Below, one piece after another: positions 47,405 to 55,568 of a DNA stretch of 64,000 nt. The stretch is from Nitrosomonas oligotropha (GTDB taxonomy: Bacteria; Pseudomonadota; Gammaproteobacteria; Burkholderiales; Nitrosomonadaceae): contig NZ_FNOE01000001.1 in NCBI RefSeq assembly GCF_900106555.1, forward strand, positions 62,001 to 126,000, written 5' to 3'. Made by a program: the position numbers and the translations under genes. Position 1 is the first letter of the stretch, and each line of letters opens with the position of its first letter. The notes below the pieces were generated by a model. It searched no databases. It saw only the letters and a program-made list of their open reading frames with translations, and was not told the origin of the DNA.

Positions 47405-48355
47405 TTAACCGTTTTTTGCTGCAATCGCTTCAGCGACTTTCACCACATTATTGGCCATTCTTTCAGAAGCCGCATCGATTAAGCGGCCATCCAGCGCAGC
47501 GGCGCCTTTGCCTTGCGCGGCGGCTTCCTTGAGTGCAGCCAGAATACGTTTAGCTTTCTCAATTTCTCGCTCGGGTGGCGTAAACACATCGTTGGCCAGC
47601 GGAATCTGCGTCGGATGAATCGCCCATTTGCCTTCGCAACCCAGCGCGGCGGCGCGTTTGGCTGCCAGCACATAACCGTCGGGATCCTTGATATCGCCGA
47701 ATGGCCCGTCGATAGGCCGTAAACCGTACGCACGGCAAGCCACGATCATGCGGCTGATGGCGAAATGCCATTGATCGCCGGGATAATCGGGATTCAAGCC
47801 GCCGATGTTGGTGGTTCTGGCGCGGTTACTGGCAGCGTAGTCAGCCACGCCGAAGTGCAATGCTTCCAATCGTCCGGCCGCGCCGTTACGCGCGATGTCT
47901 TCCACGTTGGCCATGCCGAGCGCGGTTTCGATCAATGCTTCCAGACCGATGCGGTTTTTCAACCCTTGTTGCATTTCGAGCTGGGTGACCATGGCTTGTA
48001 CCATATAGATGTCTGCATAGACACCGGCCTTAGGAATCAGCAGCGTGTCGATCTTGCTTCCGGCTTGCTCGACCAGATCCACCACATCGCGCACCATGTA
48101 TTGTGTATCAAGGCCGTTGATGCGCACGGAAACGGTAATGCCGTGTCCTTTCCAATCCAAATCGTTGAGCGCTTGGATGATGTTTTTACGCGCCTGAATT
48201 TTATCGTCCGGCGCGACGGCATCTTCAAGATCAAGAAAAACGAAGTCAACACCGCTGTTCAGTGCTTTCTCAAACATGCCCGGGCTGGAACCTGGAACGG
48301 CCAATTCACAGCGTTGTACCCGCTGAACGGTGGTTTCATAAAGCGTGTGACTCAT
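47405..48355 (-). CDS. mcl: Malyl-CoA lyase (CitE/HpcH family)
   Basis: 316 residues. TIM-barrel lyase with FVFLDLEDAVAPDDKIQARK (metal ligand region), VSVRINGLDT, IGLEALIETALGMANVEDIA (catalytic Glu), LEALHFGVADYAAS and EGKWAIHPTQIPLAN. Cleaves malyl-CoA to glyoxylate and acetyl-CoA, or runs in reverse. With mtkAB downstream it reconstitutes the malate to glyoxylate plus acetyl-CoA branch of the serine cycle. Direction of flux in this organism is not evident; it may dispose of glyoxylate from phosphoglycolate. Confidence 0.86.
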   Translation of the reverse strand: MSHTLYETTVQRVQRCELAVPGSSPGMFEKALNSGVDFVFLDLEDAVAPDDKIQARKNIIQALNDLDWKGHGITVSVRINGLDTQYMVRDVVDLVEQAGSKIDTLLIPKAGVYADIYMVQAMVTQLEMQQGLKNRIGLEALIETALGMANVEDIARNGAAGRLEALHFGVADYAASNRARTTNIGGLNPDYPGDQWHFAISRMIVACRAYGLRPIDGPFGDIKDPDGYVLAAKRAAALGCEGKWAIHPTQIPLANDVFTPPEREIEKAKRILAALKEAAAQGKGAAALDGRLIDAASERMANNVVKVAEAIAAKNG

Positions 48356-48625
48356 TTTTCCTCCAGAATTAATAAATTTATAAATAATCGATAAGGCTAA
48401 TAAGACGAATAGGCCGAATGCATTATTGGGTTTCTTAGTGTCATTTCATCTGAACTGCGCGCAATGGCAGCAATGGATTTAAGACAGACTGTGGTTCGTG
48501 ATTTAACAACGCAGGCAATCGTGAAGAGATGAATGGATAGAATGTTTTTTGCTTTTTGTTGTAAAGACTAATTATTCAGCAAATTATATCCATTCCGCGA
48601 GAATTTATCTACTGAGCCGTCCGTG
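48356..48625. other. Gap upstream of mcl, before the Rhs array
   Basis: About 270 bp with no gene. AT-rich near mcl (TTTATAAATAATCG around 48375), probably its promoter region; no operator recognised. The array's first REP hairpin starts at 48626. Confidence 0.35.
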
Positions 48626-48661
48626 CGGAAGGATGATGCAAGCTCATCCTTCTACTTACTT
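48626..48661 (-). repeat. GTAG-type REP hairpin 3 (end of cassette 1)
   Basis: Read on the minus strand: GTAG followed by GAAGGATGA, loop GCTTGCA, TCATCCTTC; a perfect nine-bp stem at 48630-48654. Same layout and similar bases to the hairpins near 50237 and 51063 (GGATGAYGCAAGCTYATCC, then CTACTTRCT on the plus strand). It coincides with the end of the immunity-like gene at 48652. Confidence 0.7.
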
Positions 48662-49295
48662 ACCATTAACGACTTCAATATTTCTAAAGTTTTATTCATT
48701 TCTTCATAATTATTTTTTTGAGACCCAGAGGCTCGCTTTGTAAAAATCCAGTCAGCCATGCTATCAATTCTATCTTTATAAAACTGATGTAACGCTTTTA
48801 CTGACACCCGTGGTATTGGAGGATCCAAAATCCACCATTTTTCTTGATCGCGAATTAACCGGAGTTTTACAACATCTTGTTTCAAATCATCAGCAATTAT
48901 CTTTCTTCCAGGTAATCCACTACCCATACTTTTTGCTATCCGATCAAAAACAACGGTTACAACCGCAGTATTTTTTTAACTAAAATATTTGTGATTTCAA
49001 ATGACTTAACAACAAAAATTGGATCCGCCTCAAATGCAATAACTTTTCCAAGTAATTCAGGATCTTTTCTGCTCTCTTCTTTTCGTCGGCTTGTTGTATA
49101 TTTTGCAATATCCATTCGCATATCTGGATCACCCTCGAATTCAGCGAGGCAAAATTTTTCCGCGACAATCCTTACAGCATCAACTGCAGTGAGGGATTTA
49201 GCCCAGATACTGTGATTGAATGATACATAGCATACAATAGCTAAGAGTATGAATATTATATGCTTACTACTTAATATTATTGTTTGGTTTGTCAT
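48652..49295 (-). pseudogene. Secreted probable immunity protein of Rhs cassette 1 (frameshifted)
   Basis: Starts at 49295 inside the last codons of the Rhs tip and opens with a signal peptide (HIIFILLAIVCYVSFNHSIW). The N-terminal frame ends at TAA after ITNILVKKILRL. Adding one A to the seven-A run (plus-strand T7, 48971-48977) restores KKNTAVVTVVFDRIAKSMGS and continues to TAA at 48652, giving about 214 residues. The second part includes RDQEKWWILDPPIPRVSVKA. The family is not recognised. Periplasmic targeting suits an immunity protein against a cell-wall-acting toxin (inference). A sequencing error in the A-run would give the same picture. Confidence 0.68.
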
Positions 49296-50232
49296 ATCGA
49301 TACCATGTTACTGTCCCCATTGATTTTTCCCACCAAGTTATCTGAGCAGCACCAAATGGCACCCCTAGTCTGCGAGCAGACCAGGAATCATACCTAGCGC
49401 CTGCTTTAGGATCGAAAATTAATACATGACCATTCCATTGTCCTACGTCACCCGGCTGAGGCTTATTATAAGGAACAGGCTTAAAACGCAGGTTATCCAG
49501 AAACATTTTAGAATTTGAATATTCATAAGGATAACCTGCCTCCTCATAGATTTTCCAAATAGACCCAGAACAATCAGCTCTATCTCGACTTGACCTTGCA
49601 CCACCATTCTCATAATAAGGTACTCCTGACCAAGTTCTAGCAACTTCAGTAATCCGTTGCCCTTCCTCAAACGAAATTAGTTCCAAACCCAGCAGATCAA
49701 AATTCAAAACTGGATTCCCACCCACATAGCCCCAGACATTGATTCCCCCCGCAAGCCCAATCGGATCCGGCGAGATGTATCTGCCAGTCTCTGGTTCATA
49801 ATAGCGGAAGTAGTTGTAGTGTAGACCGGTTTCCTTATCGAAGTACTAGCCGGGGAATCTTGGATGGTATTCAATAAATTGACCGTTGCCGTCCGGGTCT
49901 TCGTTGGACAGATTGGCACCGAAAGCGCGGGTGTTTTCCCAGCGCCAGACCGGGGTGTTGCTTTGGTTCACGATCACTCGTGGGGTGTTGTGAGATGATC
50001 GGTATGAACATAATGCACGGAGCGGATTGGTGGCGGCGGGTTTCGTGATTACGGCAACCGGAATATTATCTAGCCAGACGGTTTCCTGCCTGACCAGCCA
50101 ATCATCGGTTGACGTGGTTGTTGATACATTATCCCGGTATTCGCCGATTAATTGTCCGCTTGGATCGTAGAAGAACAAAAACTTCGGACTCAGCGAGAAT
50201 GTTCGATGACGCGTTACTTCTGGATGACGCAA
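49267..50232 (-). pseudogene. Rhs C-terminal fragment with NlpC/P60-like tip, interrupted by amber codon
   Basis: The Rhs core end reads FFYDPSGQLIGEYRDN, NTPRVIVNQSNTPVWRWENT, then FPG-stop-YFDKETGLHYNYFR, RYISPDPIGLAGGINVWGY and GNPVLNFDLLGLE. TAG at 49846-49848 replaces the expected Gln codon. Around 49990-50020 compensating shifts turn the usual HTDHL region into CSYRSSH. The toxin tip after the core (about 130 residues) has RADCSGS (candidate catalytic Cys) and WNGHVLIFD (candidate His), the NlpC/P60 pattern of peptidoglycan endopeptidases. The 5' Rhs body is missing: the frame begins inside a REP-bearing repeat. Confidence 0.78.
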
Positions 50233-50253
50233 GCTTATCCAGACTACTTGCTA
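50171..50253 (-). repeat. Repeat copy A with GTAG-REP hairpin (between cassettes 1 and 2)
   Basis: 83 bp that recur with few differences at 50996-51079. Within it CTGGAT (50220-50225) and ATCCAG (50237-50242) pair around GACGCAAGCTT; on the minus strand GTAG lies directly 5' of the hairpin, the usual layout of REP sequences. Its outer edge contains the stop codon of the membrane-protein pseudogene (50251-50253). Confidence 0.75.
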
Positions 50254-50528
50254 CGGAGCAAATCCTCGTAGGTGCCAAATTACCAGCATTGCAATAAATT
50301 GGATCCCCCACCATTGGCCTATAATCAAAAAAACTATCACTGCCATTTTGAACAACATACTACCCGGGATCAACCTCAAGATCAAACTGCTGTAATGACA
50401 TGTGCTATCAAAAGCACGTTGAGCAATAAGAAGTTATTGTCACCCAGCCAGTATGTTTTTTGTGCCCACAAAGTTAGCGCAGCCATGCCAGCACAGATAG
50501 TTAGAGCCGCTAGTAATTTGCTAGTCAT
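50251..50528 (-). pseudogene. Small membrane protein, probable immunity of Rhs cassette 2 (frameshifted)
   Basis: Starts with ATG at 50528, three bases after the tip-2 stop. First frame: MTSKLLAALTICAGMAALTL, then TYWLGDNNFLLLNVLLIAHV before a TGA. In the next frame the sequence continues SLILRLIPGSMLFKMAVIVF, LIIGQWWGIQFIAML and HLRGFAP, ending TAG at 50251. Together about 90 residues with three or four hydrophobic helices. No family recognised. A membrane-embedded immunity protein is plausible (inference). One indel near 50395 separates the frames. Confidence 0.6.
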
Positions 50529-50530
50529 GG

Positions 50531-51003
50531 TCATCGACCGAAGATAATGATGGCACCCCGACGGTAGTGATCATAATCTCCTTCCGTTTCAGGTGCAGGT
50601 GGTCTAGACCATCGTCTTGGATCACTTGGCAATGCCCTTAATTCGTCGACAAGCTTCTTGTCACATGATACTTCCGGGGCGGGGGCGGCTCCTTTATTCC
50701 CACCACCAAAACCGCCGCTCCATTTGCCCCCCAGTTGCCATTGGTCGGACTATCAAGTACCGGGTTCCTACCACCTGCATGTTTCACCAATAATTCGCAT
50801 TCAATCCTCCAAACATTCATTCCACCTGCTAGATCAATCGGATCGGGCGAGATGTAGCTGCCGGTCACCGGTTCATGATAGTGGAAATAGTTGTAGTGCA
50901 AACCGATTTCCTGTCTGACCAGGCAATCATCGATTGGCGCGCTTGTTGATGCATTGTCGCGATATTCGCCGATCAATTGCCCACCGGGAACGTAAAAGAA
51001 CAA
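50531..51003 (-). pseudogene. Rhs C-terminal fragment 2 with unrecognised tip
   Basis: A second copy of the Rhs core end: FFYVPGGQLIGEYRDN, then LVRQEIGLHYNYFHYHEPVT and SYISPDPIDLAGGMNVW. About 95 core residues between LVRQE and GLHYNYF, present in copy 1, are deleted. After the core, frames change near 50700 (GNWGANGAAVL to GGGNKGAAPAP). The resulting tip reads PEVSCDKKLVDELRALPSDP, RRWSRPPAPETEGDYDHYRR and GAIIIFGR, ending TGA at 50531. I do not recognise the tip's fold. The small membrane-protein gene follows at once. Confidence 0.68.
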
Positions 51004-51079
51004 AAACTTCGGACTCAGTGAGACATGTTTGATGACGCATCACCTCTGGATGACGCAAGCTTATCCAGGCTACTTGCTA
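50996..51079 (-). repeat. Repeat copy B with GTAG-REP hairpin (between cassettes 2 and 3)
   Basis: 84 bp nearly identical to 50171-50253. Hairpin CTGGAT (51046-51051) and ATCCAG (51063-51068), with GTAG on the minus-strand 5' side. It lies directly after the stop of the secreted protein pseudogene (51081) and before Rhs core copy 2. Confidence 0.75.
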
Positions 51080-51080
51080 T

Positions 51081-51678
51081 TCAGAATATCGACATCAAAA
51101 TTGCCGCAATTTTATCGTTACGGAGAAACAACCAAGTCACTAATAAATCATCAGCTTTATTTGGTCCATATGCTACTGCTTTATCAAAACCCATTTCTTG
51201 GCTTGATGCAAAAAATTCATCACGAATCAGTTCGTCCAGTTCTTTTCCAATTCGAACATACTGCGGAGATCCATATAGCTGAATAGCTTTTTCATATTTG
51301 TCTCCAACCACGAGTCCTTCCAGCGTTTTAAGCTGATCGAACGGTTTAATCGGTCGTTCCGCTTTCGCGCAAACTGCGCTTATCACTTACTAAAATACTC
51401 ACGATTAATGGTGGAGTGTCATTGTGGATAGTAAACTTCAAAAATAATTTCTGGTTGAGAGCTTCATAGCAATGAAAAGACTCTTCGCCTTCATTCTTAA
51501 GTGCGCCACTTCCATAAATTTGAGTCAAAAATCTCTCTTTTGGTGCGTGTTGATCAAAGCAGAATTGCGCGATGCAAGTCGGCCACTTATTCCTTTGTTC
51601 TTTTGCCGGTAATATTTCCCCGAATACCAAGGAAGAGCTAAATAAAATCCAAACTAAACTGAGTAATAATGATTTCAT
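51081..51678 (-). pseudogene. Secreted probable immunity protein of Rhs cassette 3 (frameshifted)
   Basis: Starts at 51678, one base after the tip-3 stop, with a clear signal peptide (MKSLLLSLVWILFSSSLVFG). First frame continues CIAQFCFDQHAPKERFLTQI and LKFTIHNDTPPLIVSILVSD, then TAA near 51346. The second frame, reached by one shift around 51370-51385, gives CAKAERPIKPFDQLKTLEGL, VVGDKYEKAIQLYGSPQYVR and ends at 51081. The assembled protein has about 198 residues and would be periplasmic. Family not recognised. Confidence 0.6.
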
Positions 51679-51679
51679 G

Positions 51680-52030
51680 CTAATGCCCTGTGTATGGGAT
51701 CGGAATACCTGGATCGGCGTTGAAAATCCTCATTCTGACCTCGAGTACATCCCAAAGTTACATACCAGCCTTGTCGAGGCGCTTGAGAATCACCAAAGTT
51801 GTTATTTGGACAGGAGCCACCGACATGAATATTTCAATGTCTAGTATCGCCGGTATCAATATAAGCGCCATTCGGTCCATATGATTTACTTGGCGCTCTA
51901 TACCGCGTACGCACATTTGGTGTTGAGAAAGCATCTTGAGCTCCAGGTAAAGCGCAACTGCGGCTTTGGTAGCTCCAGCAGGCCCTGGAATGGTTACCCA
52001 TGTTGATCCAATTGCTGCCGCTTGCAACCA
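51680..52030 (-). pseudogene. Rhs tip 3, L,D-transpeptidase-like, degraded
   Basis: Pieces in successive frames: LQAAAIGSTWVTIPGPAGAT; QDAFSTPNVRTRYRAPSKSY and GPNGAYIDTGDTRH, TGA in place of an Arg or Gln codon, NIHVGG, APRQGWYVTLGCTRGQNEDF; then one shift to NADPGIPIPYTGH and TAG at 51680. The pair IHxGG ... TxGCxR resembles the catalytic HxxG...SxGCxR of L,D-transpeptidases (inference). Only the tip remains; the Rhs body is absent and the ADP-ribosylglycohydrolase gene ends at 52085. Confidence 0.55.
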
Positions 52031-52084
52031 GAATGGATTCCGGCTGCGGTGAATTCTTGGTAAGTTTCGAATTTACAGGAAAGT

Positions 52085-53059
52085 CTACTGAGACGAGAGC
52101 TGTGCGCAAGCGTCAGCGGCAACCTTTAAACTGCGCAACCGCCCTAGCCACTCCAGCGGTATCGAATTCCCGCCGTTTTGCTGTGCGGTATAAGCCGCCA
52201 TGATCGCGCCGAGCATGATGGAACGGCCGCAGCTATCGCCGCCGATGCGGATATTTTCTTCGATGGCCGTACGGTAATCGGGGGCGTGTTGGACGATATG
52301 CGCAATCACCGGCAAACCTTGCGGCACATGGCAGGCATTACCGAAACGCTTGGCAACAGCCACGCAGTCCAGTGTTTTTACTTGCAGCGCCACTTCCAGC
52401 AGCGGTCTTAATTTCTCACCGGCATGCGGAAGTGAACTGGCCAGTGCCTGCTGAACTGGCTGGCCGTTCAATACCGCCAGCAAAACGCATCCTGCGTACT
52501 GCGCCGCCGCAACGGCGGTGTCATTGTTATTGGTCAGCCGCACCGCTTGTTCGATTTTCGCGTTGAGCGCATCTTGCGATTCATCATGGATCGCCACGAT
52601 TGCCGGCAATGCCGCCAATGCGGCAAACTGATCGTCATCCGCGCCGGATTGCAGCGGAAAATCTTCCGGCTTGAGTGGTAGCAATGTTTGCAGGGTTAAG
52701 CGCGACGGCGAATCGATATAACCTTGATACCCGCCCCCGGGGCCGAAATAGCTGCGATATTCGCTCTGGTAATCGACACGATAGAATTTGCCGTGCCGCG
52801 CAATATGCCGCAGCATCAACAAGCACAATTCGCCATAAGCGGATGAGTCGCCCGCTTGCTTATTGCCGTGCGCGAAATAACCGCTGACACCGGCATAATC
52901 GCTGGCATCCGGTCGCAGAAAAACCAATCCTTTGCTTTCCTCAATCTGAGCGATACGCTCCGAATCATAGAGCCAATGCAACCCCAGCGATGCGGCATCG
53001 CCAACCAAGGCCCCCAGAATAGCCGCCACACGCGGCTCAAGCTTGATACTCGAATTCAT
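52085..53059 (-). CDS. ADP-ribosylglycohydrolase family protein
   Basis: 324 residues, helical DraG/ARH-like fold: GALVGDAASLGLHWLYDSER (first metal-site Gly-Asp), YGELCLLMLRHIARHGKFY, TNNNDTAVAAAQYAG and the C-terminal IRIGGDSCGRSIMLGAIMAA, matching the GGDxxxxA/G metal motif. Would remove ADP-ribose from proteins or nucleic acids; specific target unknown. Same strand as trm112/parB but its position beside the Rhs array is probably accidental. Confidence 0.85.
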   Translation of the reverse strand: MNSSIKLEPRVAAILGALVGDAASLGLHWLYDSERIAQIEESKGLVFLRPDASDYAGVSGYFAHGNKQAGDSSAYGELCLLMLRHIARHGKFYRVDYQSEYRSYFGPGGGYQGYIDSPSRLTLQTLLPLKPEDFPLQSGADDDQFAALAALPAIVAIHDESQDALNAKIEQAVRLTNNNDTAVAAAQYAGCVLLAVLNGQPVQQALASSLPHAGEKLRPLLEVALQVKTLDCVAVAKRFGNACHVPQGLPVIAHIVQHAPDYRTAIEENIRIGGDSCGRSIMLGAIMAAYTAQQNGGNSIPLEWLGRLRSLKVAADACAQLSSQ

Positions 53060-53064
53060 CGTTA

Positions 53065-53247
53065 TTATTTTATTTCAACTTCGTCCGGTATCCGGCGCGC
53101 TTCATCCTCCAGCATCACTGGGATGCCGTCCTTGATTTGGAATGCCAGCCGATCGGGCTTGCAGATCAATTCCTTATCGTCTTTTTTGTAGAGCAGCGGC
53201 CCTTTGCACAATGGGCACACCAAAATATCCAATAACCTTGCGTCCAT
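53065..53247 (-). CDS. Trm112 family protein
   Basis: 60 residues: [20 protein letters not shown] with one Cxx[21 protein letters not shown] and LEDEARRI. This is the standard small bacterial Trm112/YcaR-like protein, whose eukaryotic relatives activate methyltransferases. Its bacterial role is not settled. Five bp from the ADP-ribosylglycohydrolase start. Confidence 0.9.
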   Translation of the reverse strand: MDARLLDILVCPLCKGPLLYKKDDKELICKPDRLAFQIKDGIPVMLEDEARRIPDEVEIK

Positions 53248-53268
53248 AATTTTCCTTATTCGTTCTTT

Positions 53269-54108
53269 CTAGAATTTACTGAGAATATCATCCAATTGAT
53301 CCAGACTGGTATAGTGGATCACGATATTGCCCTGACCGTTCTTTTTCGGCTTGATCGCCACCTGCGCGCCCAGGCGCTCGGAGACATTCTCCTGCAACCG
53401 TAACAGGTCGCGGTCAGGCTTCTGCATTTTTTTCGGTGCCGGATGCTCAAGCTGATTGACCAGCCTTTCGGTTTCGCGCACGGACAATTGTTTTTGCGCG
53501 ATCATATTGGCAATTCTAACTTGCTGCGCAGCATTGAGCGGCAGCAGCGCGCGGCCATGCCCCATATCGATTTTACCCTGCATCATCAATTCCTGCACCG
53601 GTGCGGACAAATTCAGCAAGCGCAGTAAATTGGAAATCGTGCTGCGCGAATTGCCCAGGGCTTCTCCGGCGGATTGGTGCGTCATGCCGAATTCATTGAT
53701 CAGGCGCTGAATCCCCATGGCTTCTTCCAGCGGATTCAGGTTTTCACGCTGGATATTCTCGATCAGCGACATCGCCAGCGCCGATTCGTCGGCAACTTTG
53801 CGGATCAATACCGGCACTTCGCTCAATCCCGCCAATTGCGCAGCACGCCAGCGGCGTTCTCCGGCGATGATCTCAAAGCGATCCGTGTCAATGGGACGCG
53901 CCAGAATCGGCTGCATGATGCCTTGCGCCTTGATCGATTCGGCCAGTTCCGCCAGCGCTGCTTGATCCATATTGGTCCTAGGCTGGTATTTACCGGGCTG
54001 CAATTTGGATATTCCGATATTCTGCAACGATTCTTCCGCCAGCGCGGCGTTGCCGTCGCCCGACAATAAAGCATCCAGTCCGCGCCCCAATCCTTTTTGT
54101 TTTGTCAT
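53269..54108 (-). CDS. parB: Chromosome-partitioning protein ParB
   Basis: 279 residues from the ATG at 54108, placed by AAGGGA nine bases upstream (an ATG three codons earlier sits directly on that site). Start KGLGRGLDALLSGD; ParB/Srx CTPase-type motifs GERRWRAAQLAGL, ENIQRENLNPLEEA; helix-turn-helix MTHQSAGEALGNSRSTISNL; C-terminal dimer domain. Binds parS (found at 57514) and loads the partition complex. Confidence 0.95.
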   Translation of the reverse strand: MTKQKGLGRGLDALLSGDGNAALAEESLQNIGISKLQPGKYQPRTNMDQAALAELAESIKAQGIMQPILARPIDTDRFEIIAGERRWRAAQLAGLSEVPVLIRKVADESALAMSLIENIQRENLNPLEEAMGIQRLINEFGMTHQSAGEALGNSRSTISNLLRLLNLSAPVQELMMQGKIDMGHGRALLPLNAAQQVRIANMIAQKQLSVRETERLVNQLEHPAPKKMQKPDRDLLRLQENVSERLGAQVAIKPKKNGQGNIVIHYTSLDQLDDILSKF

Positions 54109-54132
54109 ATTACCCATTCCCTTACGTTGCGG

Positions 54133-54891
54133 TCACGCGTTGAGTATTTCCTTAGCCAGCTCCAAATAAGCCTGCGCGCCTTTGGATTGCCCGTCGTGAT
54201 ACAACACCGGCAAGCCAAAACCGGGCGCTTCGGCCAGACGCACATTGCGCGGTATCACCGTACGGTAAACCTTATCGCCGAAATGCTTCTGTAATTGATC
54301 GGAAACCTGCTGCGCCAGAATATTGCGCGGATCGAACATGGTGCGCAGCAGCCCTTCGATGCGCAACACGGGATTAAAGCTGCCACGCACGCGTTTGATG
54401 GTATTGACCAGATCGCTCAAGCCTTCCAGCGCATAATATTCGCACTGCATCGGAATCATCACCGCGTGCGCCGCGCATAAACCGTTAAGCGTCAGCAAAT
54501 TCAGCGCAGGCGGGCAATCGATCAGAATGTAATCGTATTCGTGCTGGATTTCTTGCAATGCGGTCTTGAGTCGCGCTTCGCGTTGCGGAAAATCAACCAT
54601 TTCGACTTCCGCACCGGCCAGATCGCGATTGGCGGGGATCAGATCGTATTTTCCTTGCGTGCCGCTCACCAGTGCTTGTTGTATTTCCGCATGACCGAGC
54701 AACACGTGATACACCGTGGTTTTCACTGTCTGTTTGTTCGTGCCGCTGCCCATTGTGGCATTTCCTTGCGGATCGAGATCGACCAACAGCACGCATTTAT
54801 CGGCAGCCGCCAGACTTGCCGCCAAATTGACGCTGGTGGTGGTTTTGCCGACACCGCCTTTTTGATTGGTAATGGCTAGAATTTTCGTCAC
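54133..54891 (-). CDS. parA: Chromosome-partitioning ATPase ParA
   Basis: 252 residues. Deviant Walker A NQKGGVGKTTTSVNLAASLA, Walker B ILIDCPPALNLLTLNGL and FDPRNILAQQVSDQLQKHFG. Moves ParB-parS complexes along the nucleoid. Overlaps rsmG by 4 bp (ATGA) and precedes parB by 24 bp. Confidence 0.96.
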   Translation of the reverse strand: MTKILAITNQKGGVGKTTTSVNLAASLAAADKCVLLVDLDPQGNATMGSGTNKQTVKTTVYHVLLGHAEIQQALVSGTQGKYDLIPANRDLAGAEVEMVDFPQREARLKTALQEIQHEYDYILIDCPPALNLLTLNGLCAAHAVMIPMQCEYYALEGLSDLVNTIKRVRGSFNPVLRIEGLLRTMFDPRNILAQQVSDQLQKHFGDKVYRTVIPRNVRLAEAPGFGLPVLYHDGQSKGAQAYLELAKEILNA

Positions 54892-55568
54892 GGACCTGAT
54901 TCCTGCGTTTGTGGAGCTGAATCAAAATTGCTCTTTTTGATGATGATCAATTGCCTGGCGGCATCCAATCCGGGCACTGTCAGCGCAACAATCTTTTCAA
55001 TGCCAAAGGGAGTGCGGATCTGTTTCAGTTCATTTTCAGCGCAATTCGCCTTCATTGCGACCCAGCGGCAATTGGCAGAATTTTCCGCGGGCAAATGCCG
55101 GGTTAATGCGATAAATTCACCTAATTCCGAAAATGCGCGCGTAATAACGGTATCCACCTTGCCAGCCAGCCGGACCTCCTCGACGCGCTGCGCCATGATT
55201 TCCACGTTCTGCAATGCCAGTTCAATTTTAACTTGCCGCAAGAAAGCCACTTTCTTCTGATTGCTTTCCACCAAGGTCACTTGCCAATCCGGTCTTGCCA
55301 GCGCGGCCGGAATGCCTGGTAAGCCTGCGCCGGTGCCAACATCGATAATGTGCGGTCCATGAATATGCGGCAACACCGCCAAGCTATCCAGCACATGCTG
55401 CACCAGCATGTCATGCGGATTTCGGATCGCGGTCAAATTATGGATTTTGTTCCATTTTTCGATCAGCAATAAATAATGCGCGATGCTTCCGGCAAGCTGT
55501 TCTTGCGTCGCGGTAAAATCCGCTCCGAGCGCTTGCAAGCCGTGCATAATCTGCTGCTGCAAGGTCAT
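54888..55568 (-). CDS. rsmG: 16S rRNA (guanine-527-N7) methyltransferase RsmG
   Basis: 226 residues. SAM-binding [34 protein letters not shown] and [12 protein letters not shown]. Methylates G527 of 16S rRNA. Overlaps mnmG and parA by 4 bp on each side, so the four genes form one operon. Confidence 0.95.
   Translation of the reverse strand: MTLQQQIMHGLQALGADFTATQEQLAGSIAHYLLLIEKWNKIHNLTAIRNPHDMLVQHVLDSLAVLPHIHGPHIIDVGTGAGLPGIPAALARPDWQVTLVESNQKKVAFLRQVKIELALQNVEIMAQRVEEVRLAGKVDTVITRAFSELGEFIALTRHLPAENSANCRWVAMKANCAENELKQIRTPFGIEKIVALTVPGLDAARQLIIIKKSNFDSAPQTQESGP

Noticed and set aside
46307-47482. Long plus-strand frame opposite mtkA
   Set aside because: A 391-codon frame antisense to a clear MtkA; Asp/Phe/His-rich sequence typical of the antisense of a GC-skewed gene.
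48626-51079. REP hairpins as integron attC sites
   Set aside because: Cassette-like repeats suggested an integron, but no integrase gene and no GTTRRRY/RYYYAAC core is visible; the GTAG plus hairpin layout fits REP better.
50171-51079. CRISPR array
   Set aside because: Only two 83-84 bp copies separated by coding remnants; no short regular repeats and no cas genes.
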